A stretch of DNA of 64,000 bases from Fragum whitleyi (GCA_948146395.1 OX411556.1:32145056-32209055); one strand, 5' to 3'. Positions 22,748 through 33,637 are shown, counted from the stretch's first letter. Notes: generated by a model from the sequence alone, not told the origin. Numbers and translations are program-made.

Positions 22748-22959
22748 TGTCAAAGTACATGTATCACTGGTCCTCGGGCACTAGCAAGATTCATTCAACA
22801 TACAAAAATAGACTTTACACGGTCGGGATTCAAACCCACTACGATTTCTCTCGGATCACCTTTGCCAGTAAGCATTGCAGGACACATACTAAGTCTGAAA
22901 CCAAACCTCTTCATGATATAGAAGATTGCCGTTTGTTTTAGAGTAAGACCGAGTTACAT

Positions 22960-23235
22960 TGGATGAACAACGAAAGCTACATGTATATATTCACGAGTGG
23001 CGGAGCCACGGGTGAAAATATAGTTTTTGTTGTTCCCGAAATGAAATATCAAGTAATCTTATTCGAAAATAAACGATTATTCTATTTCTTTCCTACAAAA
23101 AAAAGAAAAAAAAAACAGAAAAAAACGAGACATAATTTGATATTTCTTGGCAAATCTTTTTAACGCGCGTCTTTTTGCACGTTTTTCCTATAAAGATCCA
23201 TGATGACGTCTAATCCTAGGATTAGATCATTTGGT
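22960..23235 (+). repeat. Dispersed repeat G, copy 1, with palindromic core
   Basis: Core 'tatattcacgagtggcggag'+'ccacgggtgaaaatata' is self-complementary. It is followed by 'gtttttgttgttcccgaaat', a variable A-rich part, 'gagacataatttga', 'gcacgtttttcctat' and 'gatgacgtc'. The same order occurs at 41165-41420. Near the end is the 16-bp palindrome ctaatcctaggattag (23210-23225). Confidence 0.7.
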
Positions 23236-23799
23236 CTCAAGTCAAATATCATACCAGATCCTATATCAAACTTATTAGTCGTATGTTATACGGGGTAGGG
23301 GATGATTAAACCAAAATGACCATAAAAGTAGATCGTGGGGTGTTCGCCTACACTGAAGATTTTAAATATGACTTGAATGGCTCTTTGCGGGGTGCCGTTT
23401 TTATTAGATCCCCAACAAGCACAGAGCGGTGTGAAGTTATTTTTGTCAAGTGCTCCTCTACTTGACTTTATTGTCAGCGTAACCCGATAGTGTATTTTGC
23501 GGTTATCCTACAAAAAAGACGGTACTTGAATTTCTTACCGAACAACCCCGAGGAAAAACTGATTATGCAACGTTTATAGAAAGATTAATTGTTTCATTTT
23601 TTATCTAGCAAAGACACGAAAATAATGCAAGAATTTTCAAAAATCACCCGGTTACGCTACAGTAATTCCCCGGTCCCATAGATCCCGATTTCCAAAATAA
23701 TCATTATGTTTTCGGTATAGGTACATGTAATTTTCTCCGATTAGAATGAATTTAAAAGGAGAACTTATCGCTAGGTAAACCTAATCAAAACTTTCTATA
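23236..23799. other. No recognised feature
   Basis: Somewhat more GC-rich than its surroundings, but no ORF of useful length and no repeat recognised. Confidence 0.4.
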
Positions 23800-23890
23800 T
23801 CGTTCCTTCAGCGCTCTATTTACAGCTTTCCTTCGAAAAACACGCAGCAATTTTGAAAAACGCTCCACCAATTCGATCAAATTAATCTTA
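23800..23890 (-). mobile_element. Family A MITE fragment
   Basis: 'ttccttcagcgctctattta' then 'gaaaaacgctccaccaattc'+'gatcaaatt' matches the left subterminal part of a reverse A copy; termini and centre are absent. Confidence 0.5.
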
Positions 23891-23948
23891 ACATTCCATA
23901 TTCTTCGTAGGTTTTGAGGTGTCTAACTAGTTCGTGATAACAGACTTG

Positions 23949-24390
23949 TACAGTTTTGAAATTGACAATGTGAATGAAATTGAATGAATGGGAGGAGCGA
24001 ATTATGAATGAATCTAAAGGGAGGTAGAACATATTCGATAAGTTCGTCCAACTGGACGAAATTAGCGATAAAATTTACCTCCCTTTAATAAATCTATTTA
24101 TTTTTCATTTTTGGTGTCTTCACGAAAAAAAAAATACAAAAAAAAAAAACAAAAAAAAAAAAAACGGACGCTTATAAATTAATACCAGCACTTAAAATCG
24201 TGGAATTATTTGATCTATCAGCTTTAACTATTGATCATTGTGAATGATTTTGAAACGTTTTAAACAAAATTCGGAGCGTTTTTGAGTTATTCAAGTGATT
24301 TTTGGAAAATATGATTGGAGCGCTGAGTGAGAGCTTTTGAGTGATATTGATCGAGATGAGTTTCAATTTTACGAAGTGATTAAATGCAAG
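23949..24390 (+). mobile_element. Family A MITE, copy A7 (second subfamily)
   Basis: Left end tacagttttgaaattgacaa, right end 'gagtttcaattttacgaagt'. The central hairpin is 'cgataagttcgtccaa'/'ctggacgaaattagcga', a subfamily with cgtcca/tggacg in place of gttcat/atgaac. Long A-rich runs (about 24126-24165) interrupt the right half. Confidence 0.8.
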
Positions 24391-24549
24391 TATTTTACAA
24401 AAAGTTGCGTATTTACATATCGTATTAAAGGGGATAGTTGAATGCAGCTAATTTCAAATAGAGCATAAATGGCGACATTTTATTGCCTGTACTTTCCATT
24501 CGAAACGCGTTTAACCTTCTCTTTTATATGTTTTAATATTCCGAATTTT

Positions 24550-24597
24550 TACGAAATTATTCACCTTGTCAATTTGCCTATGATGATAATTGTAATA
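24550..24597 (-). mobile_element. Family A right-end fragment
   Basis: 'ttattcaccttgtcaatttg'+'cctatgatgataattgt' is the terminal ~45 bp of a reverse A copy. Confidence 0.5.
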
Positions 24598-25059
24598 ATG
24601 ACCAAGCAGAATCATCTACGTTAAATGTATTTTTTCTGTGTTGAAATGCATCATTCAAAATGTACTTGTGACGCCCTGTAAAGGAGTAGGTGTTAAATTT
24701 CTCATTTGAAGCCATCGATCAAATTGCAGTTTGATGACTGGTAAAATATTTGATAAAAATGTGCGCAGCTGTCAACCACGCATGCGTGTGAATACGTATT
24801 CGTCATAAAAGTAAGGCATTCGGAACATCGCTCGGAATTTTCCGTAAACTGGAAAGAACCTCGGACGTACGTGTAGTAATTTTAGGTATTTTATAAAAGT
24901 GATTCAGCTCCTGGGGTACTTTGGTTAATAGGCTTGAAGAACTTGAAGCACGATCCTTTTATACTTTCCGATCGTCTGTGGGTAATCTTTTTGGTATTTT
25001 TGACAAAACGCTTTAAAACACTGCGTTTTGTTTTTAAATTATAAAATGCCAGTTTTTAC

Positions 25060-25227
25060 CTTTCTTTGATCTTTTCCGCAACGTCATCTTCAATAATGTT
25101 TGTGACGTCACATAAGCCCACTTGCGATATGACGCGCTTTAAGTCGGTGCCCTCATTATTCCCGAGGTCTATTTCGTAGAATCGGCGAAGATTCCCGAGT
25201 GACAGATAAGGTAACCTAGTCGTTACT
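25060..25227 (-). CDS. Candidate protein-coding exon, unknown protein
   Basis: On the minus strand this 168-bp segment is open in one frame and is clearly richer in GC, especially at third positions, than its surroundings. The translation includes RLPYLSLGNLRRFYEIDLGN and DLKRVISQVGLCDVTNIIED followed by DVAEKIKER: charged, mixed composition and no low complexity. It ends CAAAGAAAG|GTAAAA, a plausible 5' splice site, and starts after a pyrimidine-rich TCATTTTCTTTACTAAG, a plausible acceptor. Both junctions would be phase 2, so the exon is symmetric. The frame stays open beyond the acceptor to 25286, so another start is possible. I do not recognise the family. No neighbouring exon was found, and it could be chance or a stranded pseudogene piece. 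Confidence 0.35.
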
Positions 25228-25899
25228 CTTAGTAAAGAAAATGATACTCGAGAGGAAACGAATCGCCATAGGTCGCTCACATCAGCTTATAGTTGAGATA
25301 CTGTTAAGACCATGAAAACAAACGTCACATTTCACACTTGCAGTTTACAAGACATCAAAGACTTTCTTCTAAATTGTCTGTCTACCTTTTTGAAAACTAA
25401 AAGTCCATATTTGAAATATAAATAAATCATGAAAATTAGAACAAAGACATTTTCATGAATGTCCCTTATAAATGCCTTTCCCAATGAAACGGTTAATTTT
25501 CAAAATGGTTCATACTTATGATCAAACAAACATTCTTACTAAGTTTCAGGAAGTTTTGACCAAATGTGTTGCCCGTAGAGTGTTATTTGGTAAATGGACA
25601 TTAAGACCATTTCCCATGTGTCTCAATGGAACGATTCCATTTTCAAAAGGGACCATTCTTGTAACCCTACAAGTATTCGAAAGAATCTTTATAAAAATTC
25701 GATCAGACTTGTGGCTGCTCGTAGGGCGTTACAGTTATTTACATCACGAAATTAACAATTATTGTGATCAAAACCTTACTCTGACGGTAAGCTAAACAGA
25801 GACAAGAAGTCAATTTAGTTTATAGTTTAAACTAATTTATTTTAGTTCGATTGGGGCGAAAGCTTAAGCTTATAGAATCACTTTCGAACATTCAAGTCT
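25228..25899. other. No firm feature; small A end fragment
   Basis: A 107-codon plus-strand ORF (25472-25795) has no motif, and its 3' part runs through the A-type end at 25730-25778 ('acagttatttacatcacgaa'), so I do not call it a gene. Confidence 0.4.
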
Positions 25900-26083
25900 G
25901 ATTTTTCACGTTCCAGAGAGAGAGGCAGTGGTTTAAACTCACTGCAACCCAACTTTACAGCTGGGTGAACTCGGACAGGCTTTAAGGGGTTTGCCCATAA
26001 ACTAACCCTGGTGACAGTGGGACTCGAACCTCGGACATCGAGGTCACTGGTCGAATGCATTTACCACTAGGCCACCGAGGCAG
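25900..26083 (-). mobile_element. Second type of tRNA-derived SINE
   Basis: On the minus strand the head runs 'tgcctcggtggcctagtggt' (A box TGGCCTAGTGG), 'aaatgcattcgaccagtgac', then B box GGTTCGAGTCC, followed by 'cactgtcaccagggttagtt', 'ccttaaagcctgtccgagtt' and 'gttgcagtgagtttaaacca'. Different body from the 3247-type SINE. Only one copy in the window. Confidence 0.75.
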
Positions 26084-26244
26084 TCATTTTGAAGCTACAG
26101 TGCAGCATTATAACTTTTAGATAGATCGTACGTGTGATTCTCTCACTTCTTGGACCCCTCCCCCCTTTCCCCAAGCTTTCTGTTATAGGTCAAATTATCT
26201 ACTGTTTATAGATTGCATACGAGTTTTCGCAAATTCTTTTTTAG

Positions 26245-26409
26245 CTTAAGATAGTAGACCCGTAATATTTCCGCAACGCTTTGGAGTAATAAAATTGAAC
26301 AGTATTAACCGAGGTTTCCTAATGATTTTCATTAGGAAACATGGGTTAACATTGTGAAAAATTATGTGATCCGAAATGTTGCGGAACTATTACGGTCCAA
26401 CCACCTTAA
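26245..26409. mobile_element. Family C palindromic MITE, copy C1
   Basis: Both ends read ttaag-tag-g..; inner arms 'ttccgcaacgctttgg', 'ttaaccgaggtttcctaatg' and 'cattaggaaacatgggttaa', 'gaaatgttgcggaactatta'. The element is one long imperfect palindrome centred on aatgattttcatt. Matches 35824, 44549, 57102 and half of 63008. Confidence 0.88.
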
Positions 26410-26635
26410 TCTTGTAATTGTGGATCGATTAAAAAAAAGTCAGTTTATTTTATTAGCAGTTAATTTGCAATTTGAAATTAATGTCTTAATTTTTAATGTC
26501 AAATTCACAGCTCATTTCAAACGCTTAAAGTAAGCTTACGATGAACAAGTTCCTAGCTCTTACAGTTTCAAAGAGGACTTCAAAGTTACCTAGCAAAATC
26601 ATTCTCCGTCATAGGATGAATTGCTATTAATCAAA

Positions 26636-26896
26636 CATCATGATTGACGTTATCTTTGGCATATCGGACCAAGTTTGAGCACTCGATAGAAATATTTGAA
26701 AAGAGATTTATTCCAGTAGAGTTCAATCGGAGATCGCATTTTAAGCGTGAATATATAGAAAAGGTATGGATGATTATACATGATGGAGAAAATACGTTGC
26801 AAGCGAAAAGTGTGGACTACTCAATCAGCACATGCTGAGTACAGCCGACATTCTTCGCACATTCCAAATGGTCCTTTTTTTGCGTGACGAATTATT
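26636..26896 (-). mobile_element. Family H MITE, copy H4
   Basis: Same order as H2: 'catatcggaccaagtttgag', 'tttgaaaagagatttattcc', 'ggagatcgcattttaagcgt', 'gcgaaaagtgtggacta', 'ccaaatggtcctttttttgc'+'gtgacgaatta'. It lies at the start of the first unit of the 1.15-kb duplication. Confidence 0.7.
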
Positions 26897-27791
26897 ATAA
26901 AATAATTACGACTAACTGATTCCCCCAGATACATATTACATAACTCAACTCTAATCAAGTGTTAATATAACAGGTATCTGTTCGCTGGTCGATATTGGGG
27001 TTACGCGGTCATATGGGTACATGTACATGTTTCACGTTCCTTGAGACCTTGAAATGAAGGCATGTTTATTTTCCTTCTGCTGTCTAAAGTTAACATTATC
27101 GTGAAGTTGACCAGATGAATGATTATTGAATGAATTTTAATGAAATCGAATGACTGTGTGCAACGAGTTTTGAGTGAAATTCAAGGGAGGTAATCAAGTA
27201 TCGCTAATTTTGTTCAAGATGAACAAAATTAGCTATACTTATTACCTCCCTTTAATAAAATATACATACAGGTTCTATGAAACGCTTTCTGTGTCTTCAC
27301 GAACCAACTTTAAGCTTATTAAATTCAAGTATGTTAGTGAAATCGTTGATTTTATCTACCAATTTTTATTTCGAATGCAGTTGTTAATTTCATCATTTTT
27401 AGTGATTTATGAGCGTATTTGAATGGTTTTAGGTGAGTGTTTGGGATGATTAAATGGACTGCTGAGCGGAGTTTTGGAATGGTTTTGATTGAGCTGAATG
27501 TCAATATCACGATGTTGATAACTGTACGTAAAATGATTTTATTTGATATTGACAGAATTTGTCTAACCATTCCCAGACCGAATAATTATTCCCATATATG
27601 TATGATCCGTTATTTAAGAAAACATTCCTATATGACGATAGAATTGTAAATAGACTTCAATTTTCCACTCTCAAGAAATGAAAAGTTCTTTATTTCAAAT
27701 ACAAATAAAAAATGTGTCATTTCTATAAAGAAATAGATGCTTTGTACCTTTTTATCGAATCATTTTCTTCCCAAAACCGAATTGATTTTTT
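26642..27791 (+). repeat. 1.15-kb tandem duplication, unit 1
   Basis: Contains H4, an intervening stretch ('aatcaagtgttaatataaca', 'ggtatctgttcgctggtcga', 'tcatatgggtacatgtacat'), family A copy A9 and a tail ('cattcccagaccgaataatt', 'gaaaagttctttatttcaaa'). Repeated in order in 27793-28943 at an offset of about 1,148 bp. The units differ by scattered substitutions and small indels. Confidence 0.9.
27087..27526 (+). mobile_element. Family A MITE, full copy A9
   Basis: Ends 'gttaacattatcgtgaagtt' and 'caatatcacgatgttgataa'+'ctgta'. The central hairpin is 'tatcgctaattttgttcaag'/'gaacaaaattagctata'. Inside duplication unit 1. Confidence 0.9.
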
Positions 27792-27792
27792 T

Positions 27793-28042
27793 TATTGAAG
27801 TTATCTAAAGCATATCGGACCAGGTTTGAGTACTCGATAGAAATATTTGAAAAAAAATATTCCAGTAGAGGTCATCGGAGGTCGCATTTTAAGCGTGATT
27901 ATATAGACAAGGTATGGATGATTATTCTAGATGGAGAAAATACGTTGCAAGCGAAAAGTGTGGACTCCTCAATCAGCACATGCTGAGTACAGCCGACATT
28001 CTTCGCACATCCCAAATGGTCCCTTTTTGCCTGACGAATCAT
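27793..28042 (-). mobile_element. Family H MITE, copy H5
   Basis: Counterpart of H4 in unit 2: 'catatcggaccaggtttgag', 'ggaggtcgcattttaagcgt', 'ggtccctttttgcctgacga'. It was present before the duplication, because both units carry it. Confidence 0.7.
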
Positions 28043-28235
28043 GATAGAATAATTTCGACTTACTGATTCGCCCAGATACATATTACATAACTCTACTCTA
28101 ATCAAGTGTTAATATTACAGGTATCTGTTCGCTGGTCGATATTCAGGTTACGCGGTCATATGGGCACATGTACATGTTTCACGTTCCTTATGACCTTGAA
28201 ATGAAGTCATGTTTACTTTCCTTCAGTTTTCCTAA

Positions 28236-28675
28236 GGTTAACAACATCGTGAAGTATACAAGATGAATGATTTTGGAATGATATTTTAATGAAATCGAAT
28301 GAGTGTGTGGAACGAGTTTTGAGTGAAATTCAAGGGAGGTAATCCAGTATCGCTAATTTTGTTCAAGAAGAACAAAATTAGCGATACATATTACCTCCCT
28401 TTAATAAAATATACATACGGGTTTTATGAATAGCTTTCTGTGTCTTCACGAACCAACTTTAAGCTTATTAAATTCAAGTATGTTAGTGAAATCGTAGATT
28501 TTATCTACCAATTTTTATTTCGAATGCAGTTGTTAATTTCATCATTTTTAGTGATTTATGAGCGTATTTGAATGGTTTTAGGTGAGTGTTTGGGATGATT
28601 AAATGGACTGCTGAGCGGAGTTTTGGAATGGTTTTGATTGAGATGAATGTCAATTTAACGATGTTGATAACTGTA
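28236..28675 (+). mobile_element. Family A MITE, full copy A10
   Basis: Counterpart of A9 in unit 2. Ends 'ggttaacaacatcgtgaagt' and 'tttaacgatgttgataactg'. Its central hairpin (gttcaagaagaac, aaattagcgatac) differs from A9 at a few sites. Confidence 0.9.
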
Positions 28676-28943
28676 CGTAAAATGATTTTATTGGATATTG
28701 ACAGAAGGTGTCTAACCATTCCCAGACCGAATAATTATTCCCATATATGTATGATCCGTTATTTAAGAAAACCTGCCTATATGACGACAGAATTGAAAAA
28801 AACTTCAATTTTCCACTCTTAAGAAATGAAAAGTTCTTTATTTCAAATATAAATAAAAAATGTGTCATTTCTATAAAGAAATAGATGATTTGTACCTTTT
28901 TATCGAAGCATTTTCTTCCCAAAACCGAATTGATTTTTTAAGC

Positions 28944-29467
28944 AGTGAAGGTAATAAAATGTTTGGAAAATTTAGAAAAAATAGAGGAATTCCTTATTTT
29001 AAGCAATTTCTCTCTTTTCTCAATTGTTTATATAATATTTTACAGTACCTTTTCAAATTTATCGCTTATTTAATTAACGGTTTGTTTTGCTTATATTTGG
29101 ATTGATCTTAAATTGTTGATTTGTATAATCTGGGTAAGAAACTTAAATTACACAGTGACGTCATCTAGACTTTTTTTTTTTTTTTGATAACTGATCGTAT
29201 ATATGAATAAGTCTTGTAGTATTTCCGGCAAAATGGGAAATTTCATTGTCCGGAAACTTTTAACCGTAAACAGACGACAATGACGTATACATGTTGAGTG
29301 ATTACGTTATTATTGCATCTCTTTTTTTCTTATAGACTGCTTGTGCAAAATAATGACGTAGTAATTTCGTGATGGAATACGTCATTGCAACGCCCAAAAT
29401 TGTATCTTACTACCGGGTTCTGATCAAGACAATGTGCGAAGGTTTTCAAGAACGTAATCGGCGACAT
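28944..29467. other. No recognised feature
   Basis: AT-rich with a T13 run near 29170; no ORF or repeat supported. Confidence 0.45.
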
Positions 29468-29790
29468 TGTATACCTCCCTTTAATATCATTTTAAACTTA
29501 TTTATTCCACTCATTTTAGTTTCATGAAAAAAATGCTCCTATTTTATAAACCTTAATTCAAAATGATCTTAACTGTACAATGCTCACAACACTGTATACT
29601 TGTTATTTAAAATAACCTTTTTTGTATTTTGTTTATTTTGAATGAAGTTGTCAATCTTTTCATTTTAAAGTGATTTTTAGTTTTCTTGAATTTTTTAGAA
29701 AGTTATTTAAAAGAATGAATGAAGCGATGCCAGAGAGTTAGAATGGTTTTCATCGGAATGAATGTCAATTTCAAGACGTTCTTAACTGTG
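29468..29790 (+). mobile_element. Family A MITE, partial copy A11
   Basis: Starts within the right arm of the central hairpin ('atacctccctttaata') and runs to 'caatttcaagacgttcttaa'+'ctgt'. Near 29560-29578 a terminus-like 'atgatcttaactgta' interrupts, so two insertions may be fused. Confidence 0.65.
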
Positions 29791-30537
29791 CTTGATTATC
29801 TAGTTGAATAATTTGTCCAAATACCTTACACTGCAAGGTGCTATCAATTTACGTACTGATAATACTAACTATATTGTCGTCATCGGCAGACCGAGCCGAT
29901 ATCTCTTTTATCACTTAATCAATCGTATAATATTCTTTACAATGTGTGCATCGTTTTATTGGGGCTAATTTCATGCTTGGCTTTCCTCAGAAAGGTCTCA
30001 AAATAGGACGGACATTTTAACATTTTGAAATATCATAGAAAGATACTTATAACGTACTGAAAACAGGGGCATATTCTAGTCTTTTATTGTTTTGATATCA
30101 TAAATTATGATAAATTTAATTGCAGATGTTATTAGATGATGTAATAAAATTCTTATGCATTTTTAATTATCCTTTGCAAAAAAATTGAAAACAAAAATGT
30201 ATCTGTGCTTTTGCAAGCATTCTGTATACTATACATAAACATCTATAGAGGAAAACCTGCCTAAATGACACGAAAGTGCAATTTTGGCTGTTTTATCCGG
30301 ATTATTCAAACCAAACAACCTTAGACTAATCAAAATTCAAAGACTTTAATGCAATGTGAGTTGATATTTAAAAGAAACTGCTTAAATATTGAAGAAAACC
30401 ACGAGAAAGAACGTGAAATAAGTATTTTAAATACTCTTTTCCCCCTATTTTTTTTACCTTTTTATTGCTTTTAGTGCAAATCCGGTGTTCAACAAAAACA
30501 GGTACAAAAGGTTCCTTTTCTTCTTTTATAAAATAGT
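29791..30537. other. No recognised feature
   Basis: AT-rich DNA, no supported ORF or repeat. Confidence 0.45.
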
Positions 30538-30783
30538 TGTCGTCATAGCGCAGTTGGTAGCGCGTCGGACTGTCAATCTAGGGTTCGATCAGCGACGGTG
30601 GCGTTCATTCTTTCCGACTATTTGTCTCTCACCAATGGGTTGATTATCGTAGACCTATGTGAGATAGCAGCTGGAGGCTAGGAAAAGATATGGTGGTTGT
30701 ACTGGTGGGAGAAATACTAGGAAACCATCGTTAGGTGCTCCTGAAAAAAATGTTGAAAGCGGCGTTAAAATCCACTCAATTCA
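30538..30783 (+). mobile_element. tRNA-derived SINE, GTC-type head, shortened
   Basis: A box TAGCGCAGTTGG, anticodon-loop equivalent CTGTCAA and B box GGTTCGATC are intact, but a few bases are lost between the anticodon stem and the B box ('caatctagggttcgatcagc'). Body 'gtgagatagcagctggaggc' and tail 'gttgaaagcggcgttaaaat' as in 3247-3523; the 'ccgccgcgatataactg' block of other copies is deleted. Confidence 0.88.
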
Positions 30784-30932
30784 TTTTTTTTAAATAATTT
30801 ATTCTTCTTGTTTAATGAAATATAAATTTTGCATTTTTAAAGAATTCGAGTAAACTTCTTTCGTCAATTTTGTTTTGCCTTTATACGACGCCAGTAGTTT
30901 AGGTAGAATTTCAGAATAATGGATCATATAAA

Positions 30933-31937
30933 TACGAGGGATGATCCAGAAAATCGTATAATGAGTGTAACTTTGGTATTTCTAGCTTGTTCAGTATAAA
31001 ATGTGTTGTTGTTGTTCATTATCTTTATCAAATTTCACACTTAAATTTCGTTACCATAGTAACATATGTATCCTGAGGCTGGGGAGCATAAAAAATAATG
31101 AAAATCCGTTACATAAATAAAAATTTGTGACAGTGTTCGTAAATTTGAATAGAAATTTAATGGCACAGAAAAAAAAGACGAAAACAGAGGAATTAATTGT
31201 CATATTCTAAAGATTATTGGAAAAGTTTTTATGAACACAGGGTATTTTTGATTATACTGAATGTTTTAGGAAAAGTGACCTGACGTCAACACCATAATAT
31301 GAATTCCGTTTATTTTTCGAATTCTGACACAAGCTTTATTACAGGCACTGACAAACATTTCAGATGAATTAGAATAGAATATGATGAGGTGAAAAACAGG
31401 AACTTTTTCTTAATTTAACTTGAATATTCAATGAGGCGTAGGCTGTAAAAGAGGAACTAGAATGGTCTAATGGAGATTCAACGAATTGAATCCTCACTCG
31501 TCCATACTGTTTCTCATTATTTTCCAAGTATAATGGTCCTGTATCTGGGTCTCTATTTCATTAGAAATGTTATTCATGTTTAAACTGTGTACACTTTTTA
31601 TTCCAAATGGAATATGGATTCTTTCTGCATTTTGCTTTATCGGGCACAGAAAGACATGTTAGCAAAAGTAGACTATGTAGAAAATAGTGAAAAAATGACG
31701 TCGTATTTGGCGTTCTTGACCCCTCCGCCCCCCCCCCCCCCCCCCCCCCGCGCCTACCTACAGGGAATGTGTCTTAGAATGTGTTTAAACAACTGCTATT
31801 GAACTTACACATTAAAAAGTTTCCACATTTGTTACACAATTGTTGCATTAAATGAAAGTATGATTGTTCTTTTGATAATCAACTTTTCTAAATTTTTATA
31901 GCCCCCAAAAGTACGAATTTCTGGATCAACCCTCGTA
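30933..31937 (+). mobile_element. Mariner-like element remnant, 1,005 bp, CGAGGG termini
   Basis: Left end tacgagggatgatccagaaa(atcgta), right end (gtacgaa)tttctggatcaaccctcgta: reverse complements over about 27 bases with few mismatches. Each end is preceded or followed by TA. A short start-like ORF at about 31158 (MAQKKKTKTEELIV) is stopped after 16 codons. Length is less than an intact mariner (~1.3 kb) and I see no transposase motif, so it is a decayed or non-autonomous copy. A C run lies at about 31731-31749. Confidence 0.75.
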
Positions 31938-32139
31938 TAATTGAATCGTTTCGGTAAATCGGTCAGCTGACAATAACGCACGTGACGTTCCGCATTAATA
32001 AAAAAAAGTGTCTGAACCCTATTTAAGCTGACCTGATAAAATACTAAGTTGACGTCATCAGTTAAGGTTATATTTGCATATCAGATGGAAAGTGAATTCT
32101 GTACACGTACCCTTTCCCGACTAAGAAGTAGTTTACAAT

Positions 32140-32385
32140 TGAGCCTGTTCGTGACATTTTCAACAATTTCGCATGTGTGCAAGGTACAACAAACATTATG
32201 CAGTTTAGACAAGGACGCAATGCAATAATGATATATGCTGACTGCCAGAAGAGGGATTAAGACCTTATCTACCTATATAGTGCGTAGTGAAGACTCTGGT
32301 CGTGCTGTGCGGAGGCACAGGCTGGCAATAAGCTTTGCTTTGGGCAAATGAGAACATGTTGAAAATGTTCCGCACTGGATCATCT
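32140..32385 (+). mobile_element. Family I element, copy I1
   Basis: Left terminus 'gagcctgttcgtgacatttt'+'caacaatttc', interior 'gaccttatctacctatatag', 'tagtgaagactctggtcgtg', 'ggcaataagctttgctttg', right terminus degenerate ('gttgaaaatgttccgcactg'). Shares termini and interior with 51602-51806, 62352-62608 (reverse) and 63869 to the window end. Confidence 0.75.
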
Positions 32386-32497
32386 ATCTATTTCCTATAA
32401 ATGCTATGAGTCAGTATTTTATTATCGACTTAACGCCCTTGCATATATATTAGATTTAAAAAAAAAGTTTAAACTGTTTTAAGATAAAAAAAAAAAA

Positions 32498-33127
32498 ACC
32501 CATTCCGATCAAAAATATTCTAAACACTCAGTCAGTCCACTAAAACGCTCCGAATTGTTCAACAAACGCTACGAAATCGTTCAAAATTATCAACATTTCA
32601 ATCAAATCGATCCAATTATTCCATGAGTCTTGTTTTCCATATGTGGATTTTAAATAGTCTGATAGGATCGTGAAGACTCAAAAATTGGAAAGAACGGAGG
32701 TTTTTACAGGGGGGGGGGGGGGGTGTAATAAAATATCGCTAATTCCGTCCAATTTGAACGAAATTAGCTATGATAAAGTACCTGCCTTAAATTTCATGCA
32801 CACACTCCACACACTCATTCAATTACATTCCCTGTTCATTCCAAAATCACTCATCTTGTAAACTTCCTGGGCCCGAGGCTTTAAACATTTTTTTAGGCTC
32901 AACTGAGAATTTTCTCAAATTTTAAATTTAATTAAATTCATGAAAATAAAAGATAATATTAATAAGTTGTTATTTATAACAACTTATTAATACTATCTTT
33001 TATGTTCATACAATAAAATGAGTATTAAAACAAAATTACGGCTTTAATCTCCAATTGAAATTTAAGAAAATATTGAATTGAGAATGAGAAAAGTTTTAAA
33101 ACCTCGGGCCCAGATGTTATTCACTGT
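32498..33127 (-). mobile_element. Family A MITE, copy A12, interrupted by element E
   Basis: 32498-32866 runs from the left subterminal region through the hairpin (aattccgtccaatttgaacg) to 'tcatcttgtaaacttc'; the last bases 'atgttattcactgta' are found at 33114-33127, after element E. The left terminus is lost in an A-rich tract. A G run at about 32711-32723 replaces the usual GGGAGGTAAT motif. Confidence 0.8.
32867..33113. mobile_element. Element E: 247-bp foldback with CTGGGCCCGAGG ends
   Basis: Left end ctgggcccgaggctttaaac and right end gttttaaaacctcgggcccag are inverted. The middle is also palindromic ('gataatattaataagttgtt'/'aacaacttattaatactatc'). Inserted in the right terminus of A12. 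No ORF; superfamily unknown. Confidence 0.88.
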
Positions 33128-33338
33128 ATCAATTTGTCCCGAGTTAAATTTGATACCATCGAACAACATATTGTCATGAAATAAAAAAGACTTTTTTTTA
33201 GAGATCGACAAACAGTCTTTGAATACAAAAGATATAAGGGTTCTTTACACAACTTGACTGGCGTATTTGTTAATGTAATCAGGGAATCATGTTTAATTAA
33301 ACCAAATGTCCTCAAATAGTTTAAGATATCGCTAGTCA

Positions 33339-33569
33339 TTACAGTTGATTTATCGTCGATTGGCGACCAAAGCCTCGTAAATCCAGCTTGAATAAGCTGG
33401 AGTTACGAGGTTCTGGTCCCTTGACGCAGTAAAACTTTTTGTATCCAACCAGGAAAATAAATATTAAAATCATCAATATGTATAGGATCACGAGCATTCG
33501 TAGCCGAGCTGCAGTCAGGCGCTTTTTAGCCCTAGGCTCACAGTGCAGCAGACTCATTCCGTATGTCAA
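33339..33569 (-). CDS. Candidate C-terminal exon with a transmembrane helix, unknown protein
   Basis: This minus-strand frame encodes a hydrophobic stretch MLVILYILMILIFIFLVGY followed by KK and a polar tail (GPEPRNSSLFKLDLRGFGRQ), then a stop. That pattern fits the end of a single-pass membrane protein. Base composition is more balanced than the flanks. A possible acceptor (GACTGCAG) lies inside the frame near 33509 and a donor-like GTAAGTACC lies upstream near 33590. The sequence from about 33374 to 33415 also forms a hairpin (cctcgtaa..ttacgagg), which weakens the case. No family recognised. Confidence 0.25.
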   Translation of the reverse strand: MTYGMSLLHCEPRAKKRLTAARLRMLVILYILMILIFIFLVGYKKFYCVKGPEPRNSSLFKLDLRGFGRQSTINQL

Positions 33570-33637
33570 AGACCGTTCTAAGCGGTACTTACGCTAAAAC
33601 CATCATTGTCTGGTTTATAAGTGCCTACGCAGCCATG

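Larger units (their letters stand above)
27793..28943 (+). repeat. 1.15-kb tandem duplication, unit 2
   Basis: Second copy of 26642-27791, with the same internal elements in the same order. Homology ends near 'aaaaccgaattgatttttt' (28940), the same words that end unit 1. Confidence 0.9.

Noticed and set aside
22790..22905. Possible further tRNA-like head on the minus strand (gggattcaaacccac as a B box)
   Set aside because: No convincing A box at the right distance and no shared SINE body nearby.
25472..25795. 107-codon plus-strand ORF
   Set aside because: No motif or splice context, and its 3' part passes through a family A end fragment.
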